Assembly (NCBI GenBank): GCA_011033025.1
Contig: WFMF01000085.1
Coordinates: 248,001-312,000, forward strand
DNA from: Beroe forskalii
Lineage: Eukaryota; Ctenophora; Nuda; Beroida; Beroidae
Direction of reading: 5' to 3'
Length of the DNA stretch: 64,000 bases
In this document: in pieces, positions 25,423 to 35,862 of the stretch
Layout: each line of letters begins with the position of its first letter
How positions within the stretch are numbered: position 1 is the first letter of the stretch
The notes under the pieces: model-generated
Told to the model about the DNA's origin: nothing
Databases searched by the model: none
Seen by the model: only the letters and a program-made list of their open reading frames with translations
Program-made: the position numbers and the translations under genes

Positions 25423-28325
25423 GCAGGAAAGTGGGTAATACAATCCAAGAGAGCACAATTGACCAAATATTCTTGTCAGAAGAGTCACTCTCCAATGATT
25501 TTAAAGTCGTGCCTCCTCTTGGCAAGAGTGATCATGTTTCAATGATAGTTGATCTAAATGTCATTAACATTGAGCAAGTTCACTCTAATGAAACTGATGA
25601 TGTGAGAAGGAACTGGTCAAAAATGGATTTAAAGGATATTTTAGATCTCTCGAGTAACATTGATTGGCATTTTCCAAAAAGTCCAGAGTTGATGAATGTT
25701 GAAGAGATGTGGGAGGATATACACAGTAAATTGCTGAAAATTACTGATTCAATTCCTGAAAGTTTTGATCAACACTCTGGAAGCAATGATCAGAAAAGTA
25801 TTCCATGGTTAAATTCTTCTCTGAAGCGTGCTATCAGATCAAAAAATAAGCTTTGGGGGATTTTTAATGCAAGCCCCACTATGGAAAACCTTAATGCAGC
25901 CCTCATGAAGCAGGGTGAGTTAGATGCAGTTGAATTGAAGGCTAAACTTAAATATGAGAAACTGATAACAAATGATCTGAAGCATAACTCTAAGGCTTTT
26001 TATTCATATCTGCGATCAAGAAGAAATGTCAAGTCACTTGTAACAGTTTTGAAAAAAACTGATGGATCACTGACATCAAATGACAAAGAAACTGCTGAAT
26101 GCTTTGCTGATGGCTTTAGTTCTGTGTTTACAAATGAACCATTTGGCCCACTGCCCGAATCTTGTTACAAAATACCTGACAAGATCATTTCTGATGTTAG
26201 CATTTCTGAAGAAGATGTGATTAATGAATTGAAGTCTTTGAATATATTCAAAAGCTCAGGACCAGATAATATACACCCAAAGCTGCTGAAAGCCCTTGCT
26301 GGAAACCCTGATTTTGTGAAGAGCCTTACAAGGCTTTATAAGAACTGTATTAGAGAGCAGAAAATTCCTAAATTATGGAAAGTTGCCAGTGTCATAAGTC
26401 TACACAAGAAAGATGCCAAGACAGATCCTCTCAACTACAGACCTGTATCATTAACATGCATTCTTTGTAAAATTTATGAGAAATTCATTAGGAATCATGT
26501 CTTAGAATTTGTTAGAGATGATATAAGTGAACACCAACATGGCTTTATGGACAACAAATCATGTTTATCAAATTTATTGGAGACTGTTGATGCCATAATT
26601 GAACTTTTAGACTCAGGGTATCCTGTAGATTTGTTTTATTTTGACTTTTGCAAAGCTTTTGACACAGTTCCTCACCACAGGCTTCTCACAAAGTTAGAAA
26701 ATTATGGCATCAAAGGCTCAACCTTGTCCATTTTGAGAGATTTTCTTAGTGACCGTTCATTACGTACTTGTGTTAGGGGAAATTATTCATCTTTTAGGAA
26801 AGTACTCTCTGGTGTGCCACAGGGCTCAGTTTTGGGTCCCTTGTTATTTATACTGTATATCAATGACCTTCCTGATGGTATCAATAATCTCACTAAGTTA
26901 TTTGCAGATGACATGAAGCTAATTGTGAATGCTACTAGTAATAACAAAAACACTGTTAACAGTGACCTTAGATCACTTGAAAACTGGGAATCTTTGTGGC
27001 TTCTTAGGTTTAATCCTGAAAAATGTAAAGTCATGCACTTTGATTATAATCAGAATCCTATGAATGAATATAAAATCGATGCAGTTATTTTAAATAGTGT
27101 ACAATCTGAAAAAGATCTTGGTGTTGTTGTGAATAATCAATTGAAATGGAATGACAACATAAACTCTTGTATTAAAGATGCTAACAGAATGATTGCTTGG
27201 GTAACTAGAAACATGCTTAATCGTGATTCCTATATTTTAACACGTATTTATAAGACTATAATAAGACCAGAGTTAGAGTATTGTGTTCAAATCTGGAATA
27301 TGAGTAATTGCCATGGTAATTGGTCAACAATTTTAGAATTGGAATCTATACAGCGTAGATTTACACGGCTAGTCAATGATATTGGACTATTACCTTATAG
27401 TGAGCGTTTGAAGAAACTTAATCTGACAACTTTAGGTGAACGGAGATTAAGAGGTGATCTTATTGAGACTTATAAAATCTTAAATGATAAAGTTCAATAT
27501 GGTGAAAATTTGTTTAGACTTAGTAGGTCAAGAAAGAACATTTTGCATAGTAGTGCTCAATCTAATGATCCTGATATTTGTAAATTAAGGGCACATTTTC
27601 TACCTGAAAGAGTATGCAATTACTGGAATAAGTTACCTAACTATGTTAAGTCCTCTAATGATGTCAATTCATTTAAGAATAATTTGGAAGTTTTTAAGAA
27701 TGAATGTTTGCATGAGAATGATAATAATTATTGGCATGTTTCAAAACTTATATTAGACAAGATTGAAGGAAAAGGTTATCTAGAAAACAAATCAAAGTTT
27801 AATAACTATTTGATGCAAAATAAGTTCATTGCAAATAGGAAAGGTATTAACACCTATGTCAGACCAAGTAGTATTGAATAGTGAGCAGGTGTTTTTAATT
27901 GTTTATTGACAGTAGTTTTTATTGACAGTAGTTTTATTTATTTATGATAAAATCAGTTTCGTTATTTTTACTGGTTTTGCTTATGGTTTTTGCTTATTAT
28001 TTTAGATTCTAACTATGTCCATCAGTTATTTATTCTGTCAATTATTTATTAATCATAACCTATTACATCGTTAATTCAAGCAGGCTCAATTAACCTTTTA
28101 AACCATATTTATTCATCTTTAATTATATTTTTCTATTTCTGACTTTGGATTGGGGTGCCTTGTGAAGGTATGTAATGGTAGTGAAGGATTCAGATTGCCG
28201 GATTTTATTCTATTTTGGACACCTTGGAAATAAGGTGTGGAAACGAAGGATGAAGTTTAGTAGCTAATTTTATAGAATGAATCGTGTTATTTATTAGTAA
28301 AATTGTTATATTATATTATTATTAG
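25423..28325 (+). mobile_element. 5'-truncated non-LTR retrotransposon (LINE)
   Basis: Inserted in the left arm of the inverted repeat. The right arm gives the empty site (about 32950), and AAGAT is duplicated at 25418-25422 and 28326-28330. The 3' end is a short (ATT)n tail. It holds one 816-aa frame, described separately. 5' truncation is the usual outcome of target-primed reverse transcription. Confidence 0.9.
25431..27881 (+). CDS. LINE ORF2: endonuclease remnant plus reverse transcriptase (816 aa)
   Basis: The first ~45 residues are the C-terminal end of an APE-type endonuclease (TIDQIF, then GKSDHVSMIVDL with the catalytic Asp-His). The RT domain follows at about residues 290-610: NYRPVSLTCILCKIYEKF, FDFCKAFDTVPH, SGVPQGSVLGPLL and the catalytic FADD. 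The C terminus has the CR1/Jockey-type LGVVVNNQLKW and WNKLPNYV segments. The whole 816-residue frame is uninterrupted, which suggests a young insertion, although the missing 5' part makes it non-autonomous. The exact clade (CR1 versus Jockey group) needs a tree. Confidence 0.88.
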   Translation: MGNTIQESTIDQIFLSEESLSNDFKVVPPLGKSDHVSMIVDLNVINIEQVHSNETDDVRRNWSKMDLKDILDLSSNIDWHFPKSPELMNVEEMWEDIHSKLLKITDSIPESFDQHSGSNDQKSIPWLNSSLKRAIRSKNKLWGIFNASPTMENLNAALMKQGELDAVELKAKLKYEKLITNDLKHNSKAFYSYLRSRRNVKSLVTVLKKTDGSLTSNDKETAECFADGFSSVFTNEPFGPLPESCYKIPDKIISDVSISEEDVINELKSLNIFKSSGPDNIHPKLLKALAGNPDFVKSLTRLYKNCIREQKIPKLWKVASVISLHKKDAKTDPLNYRPVSLTCILCKIYEKFIRNHVLEFVRDDISEHQHGFMDNKSCLSNLLETVDAIIELLDSGYPVDLFYFDFCKAFDTVPHHRLLTKLENYGIKGSTLSILRDFLSDRSLRTCVRGNYSSFRKVLSGVPQGSVLGPLLFILYINDLPDGINNLTKLFADDMKLIVNATSNNKNTVNSDLRSLENWESLWLLRFNPEKCKVMHFDYNQNPMNEYKIDAVILNSVQSEKDLGVVVNNQLKWNDNINSCIKDANRMIAWVTRNMLNRDSYILTRIYKTIIRPELEYCVQIWNMSNCHGNWSTILELESIQRRFTRLVNDIGLLPYSERLKKLNLTTLGERRLRGDLIETYKILNDKVQYGENLFRLSRSRKNILHSSAQSNDPDICKLRAHFLPERVCNYWNKLPNYVKSSNDVNSFKNNLEVFKNECLHENDNNYWHVSKLILDKIEGKGYLENKSKFNNYLMQNKFIANRKGINTYVRPSSIE

Positions 28326-28723
28326 AAGATTAAGAACTGGATATCAAATAGAATAACAAAACTAGCTGACTTGAAAAACTTAGCATTTTGACCATTTTTG
28401 TGCATTTGGCCCTTTTTGCTTTATTTTCTATCATAAAGGTTTTTATCTAAAGCTTTTAAAATGGAATCAGTAAGAATGTTACCTGATGATGTCAATTCAT
28501 GAGTGATCGGCATGAAATACATACTTACCACGAACTATTTGGCTGTGTTTAAGGATGAGTGTTTGAGCACTGAAGGGTATCCTTTTGACTAGATTTCTTT
28601 AAGTGTTTTCATCACCGCACGTTTAAGCAGAGCCTTCAATCAATTGACATGTTTATGAAATTAGTGTTGATGTAATATCAAAATATTTTATTTTATTTTA
28701 TTTTATTTTAGGCATTTAGAGTA

Positions 28724-28967
28724 TGGTGGCAGTAACGTTCGTCGGTTGATCGAATGGAATTGGTCGATCGATCAACTTCATTTGATCAACTGATGTGTTT
28801 TCAATAGAAAATCTTTGAGCTAGTAGGGAAACAGCTAAATATTGCTCATTTAAACACGTTTCAAGTCATTAGGGACCAGTAAAACACATCATTTGTTCAA
28901 ATGAAGTTGATCGATCGACCAATTCCATTCGATCGACCGACGAACGTTACTGCCGCCTATCTTCTTC
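28724..28967. mobile_element. MITE, 244 bp, long inverted ends, 9-bp target duplication
   Basis: Arms of about 58 bp beginning GGCAGTAACGTTCGTCGG with GGTCGATCGATCAACTT. TTTAGAGTA is repeated exactly at 28715-28723 and 28968-28976. The right arm of the large inverted repeat (near 32035) has TTTAGAGTA once and no insert, so it serves as the empty site. A 9-bp duplication would fit a Mutator-like origin. Confidence 0.85.
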
Positions 28968-29001
28968 TTTAGAGTAATATTTATATATGCTTTTGGACAT
29001 G

Positions 29002-29035
29002 AAGCTATTCTAAAAGGGCCCTTTTAGAATAGCTT
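29002..29035. repeat. Perfect 34-bp palindrome
   Basis: Half-site AAGCTATTCTAAAAGGG followed immediately by its reverse complement. The same palindrome with one change is at about 31956-31989 on the other arm. A related single half occurs near 29250 (CAAGCTATTCCAAAAGGACC). Confidence 0.9.
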
Positions 29036-30197
29036 GTTTTTGTAAAAGTTGATTTTGGTATACTTAGCCCTCATGGAATGAATTGATGAAATTAAGGTAA
29101 ATTGCCAAATTGCATTAACATTCCATTTCCTAAAAGCCTGTTCAGGTGCTTGGTAAACATTTGAAAGCTGTAGAATCTTTGAGGAACAAAAACAAATGAA
29201 AAGCATAGCATTTTGGTCTGTTTGAGTACATTTGGCTCTTATGGAACACCAAGCTATTCCAAAAGGACCACTTAAAGGATGATTAACAAGGATTGTTAAC
29301 ATCCACTATTATACAGTTTCTTCTGAATAATATAGTTGATGTTATTAATTTTCCTATCAATGGCACAAGAAAAATCAATTCAATAATCGAAAGATTTATT
29401 CAATTCTTCATCTCTATTGCGCATCTTGTGCTGTTACTTGTGACTTGTGGTAGGTCAGAGACTCTGACATGGTAGCAGTCGCTTGCTATGGGGCTTCCTG
29501 ACCTTATGCAGATTTTCTACAGTGTCTTCCAGCACTTCATCAATTGCTTCCTGTATAATGCAAAAATTCTCTCTCCAAGATGTTAATCTGCAAGACTTTC
29601 CTCCAACTCTGTACTTGAACACCAACATGATCTTTTTTAGGTAATGCAATATGGAGAGCAATAGGATCTAAGTGAGTCACACCAAGATGAGTGGTGTGCA
29701 GGAATCATCAGTCCAATCAGCAAGATAATTAATTGTTTTTAAGCTGTTGGCTTTTTGATAGTTTTTGGTGTGTATTATTACCTAATACTATATTATCAAG
29801 GGTTACATTTTTCATGCTATGTTTTTAAATCAGAATTTGGCCCTATTTTCTAATCTCATTTATCCCTACAATTAGAGGGCATGTGTTGCTAGTTTTTAGG
29901 TTTTAACTTATTTTATTTCACTAATTTATTCAAAGTAACACATTGTATGTATATTTAGAAGTAATTAATTAATTAATTAATACCTTCTTCAGCTTTCAGA
30001 GTGTTTTTATTGTGATTCAAGTTGTTATGAGGTAGGCCCCCTAGTAGTCCCCCTGGTACCTGTGACCTGTGTATAGCACTGTCAATTGTTATAGAATGAT
30101 GCCTTGAAAGCTTGAAGAAAAGTTTTTTTCCTGTTTGATTTGAATATATCTTGTGATGACCTTACTGTAATAAAATATATAATTTTGGTGTTCACAG

Positions 30198-30772
30198 GAG
30201 ACTATGTCTGATCATCCACTCAACAAGAAGTCCAGAGTTCAAGTACTTGTTTTTGTTTTCACATTGGCCCTTCTACTATTCAGTACTGCTGTGCAAATAA
30301 CCATTGTACAAGAAGAATTTGGTATGTGAATTTTATATTTCATTCCTTTTTTGAATTTAGTAAACTTTAATTTTGGGTTTGGTGTGATTGATCATTGATG
30401 CATTGAAACAACAAATTATCAAGTTTAAGTCCAATCTTACCCACACAATATACATCACTATTTACTGAAGGTTCATGATCGTAAAAAATCTCTTCACTTG
30501 ACTACAGTGTAATACTTGCATATCATATGATATTCAATTATAACTTGTTAAAACACAAAAACACAACAATTTTACTATGTTTTTCAAAAAATATATTCAT
30601 ACTTTTGCAGGTATTTTGCAGCTCTTCCAGATCCCATCACTGGTGTTTGCCATCTTATTTACAGTGAATTACTGGAAATGTTACATTATTGACAGTTCTG
30701 CTAAGTCATGTGGAGAAGCCCCCTCAATTCAAACTGCAGGCTGGAGATATTGTCCCTATCATGGATGTGCTG
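30198..30772 (+). CDS. Two exons of an unrecognised membrane protein
   Basis: Exon A 30198-30321 follows a CACAG acceptor, has ATG at 30204 (MSDHPLNKKSRVQ) and then a hydrophobic helix (VLVFVFTLALLLFSTAVQI), ending in phase 1 at G|GTATGT. Exon B 30611-30772 follows TTTTGCAG, continues in frame with a second hydrophobic stretch (IPSLVFAILFTVNYW) and a Cys-rich tail, and again ends in phase 1. Matching phases and good splice sites support a real spliced gene; later exons are not found. It occupies the single-copy spacer of the inverted repeat. I do not recognise the family. Confidence 0.5.
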
Positions 30773-32211
30773 GTAATAAATTCCCTATCATTTTGGCCTT
30801 GCATCACTATGCTTTAGTTAAGTAGTCCATGTATCATAAGGGCATCTTGTAAACACTACCATAATAAGGCTGTACCATATGCCTTCATAAGTAATTCGTG
30901 ATTTGAATTTAAACAAAATTAATTGGAAACGCTTGGTTAACAGCTTTCAATATTCTGTTCTTTTCTTCAAGCTTTCAAGGCATCATTCTATAACAATTGA
31001 CAGTGCTATACACAGGTTCCAGGGAGGACTACTAGGGGGCCTACCTCATAAAAACTTGAATCACAAGAAAAACACTCTGAAAGCTGAAGAAGGTATTGGA
31101 CTGATGATTCCTGCACACCACTCATCTTGGTGTGACTCACTTAGATCCTATTGCCCTCCATATTGCATTACTTAAAAAAGATCATGTTGGTGTTCAAGTA
31201 CAGAGTTGGAGGAAAGTCTTGCAGATTAACATCTTGGAGAAAGTTTTCTTTCTTCAATTTGAATAGGATGACAATAAGATCCAAATGAACCACACCAAGA
31301 GGCAAGACAAGTGATGTGGAGGCATCATTGGTCCAAAAAATCTTGTTCCATTCTTATATAGCTAAAGAACAGGCACCCTTCCACAAAAGGCAACACTTTT
31401 CTTAAGCCATAAGAATTTTTGCATTATACAGGAAGTAATTGATGAAGTGCTGGAAGACACTGTAGAAAATATACATAAGGTCAGGAAACCCCATAGCAAG
31501 CAACTGCTACCATGTCAGAGTCTCTGACCTACCACAAGTCACAAGTCACAAGTAACAGCACAAGACGAGCAATAGAGATGAAGAATTGAATAAATCAAGT
31601 TCGATTATTGAATTGATTTTTGTTGTGCCATTGATAGGAAAATTAATAACATCAACTATATTATTCAGAAGAAACTGTCTAATAGTGGATGTTAACAGTC
31701 CTTGTAAATCATCCTTTAGGTGGTCCTTTTGGAATAGCTTGGTGTTCCATAAGAACCAAATGTACTCAAACAGACCAAAATGCTATGCTTTTCATTTGTT
31801 TTTGTTCCTCAAAGATTCTACAGCTTTCAAATGTTTACCAAGCACCTGAACAGGCTTTTAGGAAATGGAATGTTAATGCAATTTGGCAAGTTACCTTAAT
31901 TTCATTAATTCATTCCATGAGGGCTAAGTATACCAAAATCAACTTTTACAAAAACAAGCTATTCTGAAAGGGCCCTTTTAGAATAGCTTCATGTCCAAAA
32001 GCATATAAATATTACTCTAAATGCCTTGATTGAAGGCTCTGCTTAAACATGCAGTGATGAAAACACTTTAAGAAATCTAGTCAAAAGGATACCCTTCAGT
32101 GCTCAAACACTCATCCTAAAACACAGCCAAATAGTTCGTGGTATGTATTTCATGCCGATCACTCATGAATTGACATCATCAGGTAACATTCTTACTGATT
32201 CCATTTTAAAA

Positions 32212-32682
32212 TCTCAAGATGAAGTATTGGATCAGGATGCATGCCACTCGCATTAATTTCATTAATGTGCAACGTAAAAGGACACAAATGACCCGGATCC
32301 ATCCACCGGTCCTCTTCTTCTCTTCACTTAGTGTGTTGCTTAATTTCTTGGTGCTTGGAGTAAAGACAAAGACCAAAGAGCAAGTTTCAGATTCATTCAG
32401 GCAGGTGGTCACTGCACTTGACGGTGCTATACCCTGGTACCAGGGGGTGACTGCTGGGGGGCCTACCTCATAAAAAGCTCTCGCAATTTAAACACCCCGA
32501 AAGCTGAGGTAGGTATTGGACTGAAGATGCCTGCACACCACTCATCTTGGTGTGACTCATTAAGATCCTACTGCTATCCACATTGCATTACCTAAAGGAA
32601 TCATGTTGGTGTTCAAGTATGGAGTTGGAGAAAAGTCTTGCAGATTGATGTCTTGAAGAATGTTTTCTTTTTAATTCAAATA
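32212..32682 (+). mobile_element. SINE-like retroposed insert with 11-bp target duplication
   Basis: 471 bp flanked by CCATTTTAAAA (32201-32211 and 32683-32693); the left arm (about 28455) shows the empty site. Its 3' ~290 bp are nearly identical to 35050-35338 and share GGCAGGTGGTCACTGCACTT and CACCACTCATCTTGGTGTG. The last bases are TTTTTAATTCAAA. The first ~180 bp are not in the other copies and could be transduced sequence. Confidence 0.8.
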
Positions 32683-33416
32683 CCATTTTAAAAGCTATAG
32701 ATAAAAACCTTTACGATAGAAAATAAAGCAAAAAGGGCCAAATGCACAAAAATGGTCAAAATGCTAAGTTTTTCAAGTCAGCTAGTTTTGTTATTCTATG
32801 TAATGTAATGTAATGTAAAGATTTTGCCATAAAGCAACTCAATTAGTCAGAAAATTCTTTCATCACACTTTATCATTTTAGCATGTACCCTAAACAAGGT
32901 ACTCAAAATATTTAACTATAAGTATTGTTCATCTTTGATATCCAGTTCTTAATCTTGTCTACCCAGTTTTTAATTTTCTGTATATAAGTGTTTGTTATTA
33001 ACTGACAGTGCCTTTGTAGGATGTTACCCTACCCTCCGCCACACACGCAACGTTTTCCTCAAAACCTCCGAGTGTTGCACGCAGGGATGGGAGAAATCCA
33101 TCAAACAGTGCCTTTTCTTTATTTAGGGGTGCCACAAAGCGTACTTGCACACAAAGTACTAGCATGAATTTATGAGAAAAAGTGAAACACAAATTTTTGC
33201 ATTCAAATGGACATAACTCCAAAGCTATTTGTCGAATCTGTCTGAAATTCGGATATGTGCTATAAAACACAAAGGAGCTTCCGTTAGTCAGATGGAATTT
33301 TAAAATTCGGCTTATAAGGAAAGTTATGGCCAAAATTGACGCCAAATTTTGTAAATTTTCGCCAAATTGCCTATATCTCGTCAATTGGATCGATTTTTAA
33401 AATTCTTTTTCGTGTG

Positions 33417-33480
33417 TTGCCAGACGTTGCCCGACTCTGCGAGTCGGGGTGCGTGCAGGGGGCCAGGCAACGTCTGGCAA
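33417..33480. mobile_element. Hairpin-ended MITE family A, copy 4
   Basis: 64 bp with 15-bp perfect ends TTGCCAGACGTTGCC/GGCAACGTCTGGCAA and an internal GACTCTGCGAGTC hairpin. No flanking duplication is seen, probably because it sits at an arm boundary. Confidence 0.8.
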
Positions 33481-33533
33481 GCTCGCGCCGCGCGCTTCCC
33501 TGGGGAAGCGCCGCGCGCGTAAATACACCTTTG

Positions 33534-33624
33534 TTGTCAGGCGTTGCCTGACCCCCTCGCGCGCGCCACGATTCGCAATAAATTTAAATAAATTTTAAAT
33601 AATGGGTCTGACGACGTCAGACAA
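33534..33624. mobile_element. Hairpin-ended MITE family A, copy 5, nested in family C
   Basis: 91 bp from TTGTCAGGCGTTGCCTGACC to GACGACGTCAGACAA. Exact 8-bp duplication CACCTTTG at 33526-33533 and 33625-33632. The flanks (GCGCGCGTAAATACACC and GCGGGCTTAG) belong to a family C element. Confidence 0.9.
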
Positions 33625-33883
33625 CACCTTTGCGGGCTTAGAAACCCCTCCGCACAGTTGCGCGCGCTCAAACTCGCACAGCTAGAGCTCAGACGTCTGG
33701 CAAGGTTAGACAACTTCTTGTTAGAGACTTAATTTAAAATTAAAGCTCTACAATTGTGAGAGCCTGAACACAACTGACAAATATATAGTTTTATAAGTTT
33801 CATATTTTTGAGTACCAATTTAGCAAATGCGCAATGGTTATTGGTTGTTGATTTTTCAGCTTGCCAAAGTTTTGCTTGCTAAA

Positions 33884-34074
33884 CTTGCTAAACACGTATA
33901 TCCCTGTCTGCGTTGCGCGGCGCGCTTCCTCAGAAGCGTAGGGTAGCGCGGCGCGCGTACGCACACCTATGCGGGCTTAGGAATTGCTAAACACGTATAT
34001 CCCTGTCTGCGTTGCGTGGCGCGCTTCCTCAGGGTAGCGCGGCGCGCGTACGCACACCTATGCGGGCTTAGGAA
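33884..34074. mobile_element. Two tandem family C foldback MITEs
   Basis: Copies 33884-33983 and 33984-34074, each running from TTGCTAAACACGTATATCCC to ACACCTATGCGGGCTTAGGA. The pair is flanked by the direct repeat AAGTTTTGCTTGCT (33867-33880, 34075-34088). Confidence 0.8.
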
Positions 34075-34142
34075 AAGTTTTGCTTGCTATTATTAACTAG
34101 CAATAAAAGCAATATTTTTCATATACCACACAATTGGTGTGA

Positions 34143-34451
34143 TTGATGAATACATTCAATTATATGAGAGTGATTCAGGTCGAAAAGGCTACGTTTACAC
34201 CACTAGTTTTTAGTACAACTGGTGGGATGGGCAACGAGGCAGCAAGGTTTCTGAAGCACCTGGCTGTGAAACTCAGTAATAAATCAGGACAATCATACAG
34301 TGATACTGTTGCCTTCGTGAGACGCCGCCTAAGATTCGACCTTCTTAAGACATGTGTTATTTCACTTCGAGGTTATAGGGGGAAGCCAAGAGCCATAACA
34401 GCAGGAATGGAGACACTGGACCTCAATCTCATACCAAAAGCAGAGTATTAG
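34143..34451 (+). CDS. Retroelement-type C-terminal fragment (about 100 aa)
   Basis: Residues KATFTPLVFSTTGGMGNEAA, then RRRLRFDLLKTCVISLRGYRG, ending in a stop. I know this kind of segment as the extreme C terminus of reverse-transcriptase-containing proteins in several invertebrates, but I cannot name a family with certainty. No RT is left upstream. The start codon is not supported; the piece is probably a truncated relic. Confidence 0.45.
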   Translation: MMNTFNYMRVIQVEKATFTPLVFSTTGGMGNEAARFLKHLAVKLSNKSGQSYSDTVAFVRRRLRFDLLKTCVISLRGYRGKPRAITAGMETLDLNLIPKAEY

Positions 34452-35042
34452 CTGCACTTGGTTCTAGTGTCAGTCATCAAGAATCATTGGTCAGCATGGA
34501 ATTATGAACATCTTTTTTGAACTCTTAAGTTTTATGGTGCCAGCTGTTCTTTTAACATAAGTTCATACATATTGTTTTTAATTTTCATACAGTGGGCTGT
34601 AGACACAGCTAATTTTTTCGCATGATTCACCATTGGTAACATTTTTCTTGTTTGTATGTTCATGAATCTGACCGTTTTGGCATTTTCATTCCTTATTGGG
34701 GCTTTTAATGACAGGGATTGTTTTTTTTAAACACTTGGATAATTTATAATGATCAGGACTTATAATATAATTTTATTTTACTTTTTTTAAACTTAAATTA
34801 TATTGATGATGCTTTGTGAAATTGTGATACACTATTGGTGATGCACCTCTAGTGCTTTCTCAGAATATATTTATATTATTTCATTCTCTTCGGAGATTTT
34901 CAAAAAAAAAAATTATATGAGAGTATAACATGCAGTCTAGTGATAGTCAAGATAGTCCACACTGCAAAATTTACTAACTTCGAATAACATTGCACCTCAA
35001 TATTGATATTGTACTCAGTTTATTCCTATTGATATATTTCAG
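34452..35042. other. AT-rich, no feature seen
   Basis: No open frame with coding character, no repeat unit and no match to other parts of the window that I can see. Confidence 0.5.
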
Positions 35043-35049
35043 TTTCAGT

Positions 35050-35338
35050 TTCATTCAGGCAGGTGGTCACTGCACTTGACGGTGCTATACCCTGGTACCA
35101 GGGGGTGACTGCTGGGGGCCTACCTCATAAAAAGCTCTCGCAATTTAAACACCCCGAAAGCTGAGGTAGGTATTGGACTGAAGATGCCTGCACACCACTC
35201 ATCTTGGTGTGACTCACTTGGATCCTGCTGCTCTCCACATTGGATTACCGAAAGGGATCATGTTGGTGTTCAAGTATGGAGTTGGAGAAAAGTCTTGCAG
35301 ATTGATGTCTTGAAGAAAGATTTCTTTTTAATTCAAAA
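35050..35338 (+). mobile_element. SINE-like repeat, second near-identical copy
   Basis: Matches the 3' part of the insert at 32212-32682 from CATTCAGGCAGGTGGTCACT to TTTTTAATTCAAA. Partial copies lie at 46034-46172 and 50247-50420, and diverged ones in the inverted-repeat arms (about 31005-31280 and 29440-30060). Confidence 0.75.
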
Positions 35339-35459
35339 AAATTGATATATTGTGATGGTTAAATACCATGATTCTTCTATTCTATTCTATTTGTTAAGTT
35401 TGCTACTGAACAAAATGGTCTGTTTTGTCTCAAATCTTTCTATAAACTAAGGAAAATCT

Positions 35460-35660
35460 GGAGCAGGGTTAGTGGTGTTGTGGTATCATTTTGGGCACAA
35501 AATTGAAAGATCCTGTGTTTGAATCCTGGCCAGTGCCATTGAGCTAAGGATGAGAGATTAATCTCGATGCTATGCAGCCCCACAGTCCACTCAGCCAATC
35601 AAACTGTTTGGGAGGGGTAAATTAGAAACATGTTCTGCAAGTCAGCTAAAATGAAACCCT
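35460..35660 (+). mobile_element. tRNA-derived SINE candidate
   Basis: Shows an A-box-like TTAGTGGTGTTGTGG at about 35468 and a B-box-like GTGTTTGAATCCTGG at about 35515, spaced as in tRNA promoters. Followed by a tRNA-unrelated part with CCAGTGCCATTGAGC. A single copy in the window, so the boundaries are uncertain. Confidence 0.45.
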
Positions 35661-35862
35661 GCAACTCTGTATAATATGCTTGTCCATTTCCCTTTTTATT
35701 ATTCATCAATTTTATTTATTTAATTAACATTATCATTTCTACAGATACTTAGGAGGCACTTCATCATGGATTGAAATGTTTTACTCCTTTGTTTCATGCC
35801 TCTATCTCAGTGTATTAGTCCATACTGGCTCTACTGCATTATCTGATGAACTAATATGTGAG

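Larger units (their letters stand above)
24953..30126. repeat. Left arm of a large inverted repeat
   Basis: Reverse-complementary to 30963-33480. Matched blocks include 25020-25420 with 33400-32950, 28330-28480 with 32800-32690, 28990-29310 with 31990-31680, 29440-29720 with 31550-31110, and 30020-30126 with 31060-30965. Private to this arm are a LINE (25423-28325), a (TTTTA)n-tailed insert (about 28645-28710) and a MITE (28724-28967). Together with the right arm it encloses about 840 bp of single-copy DNA. Confidence 0.85.
30963..33480. repeat. Right arm of the large inverted repeat
   Basis: Inverted partner of 24953-30126. It lacks the LINE and MITE of the left arm but carries its own insert (32212-32682) and an extra segment ending in (TGTAA)n near 32797-32935. 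Confidence 0.85.

Noticed and set aside
28990..29310. A ~90-aa frame found on both inverted-repeat arms (29024-29302 and 31689-31967)
   Set aside because: The similarity follows from the inverted duplication of noncoding MITE-like DNA; no domain, and the frames contain the palindromic ends.
35460..35540. A functional tRNA gene
   Set aside because: A- and B-box-like blocks are present, but no cloverleaf with acceptor and anticodon stems could be folded; listed as a SINE candidate instead.
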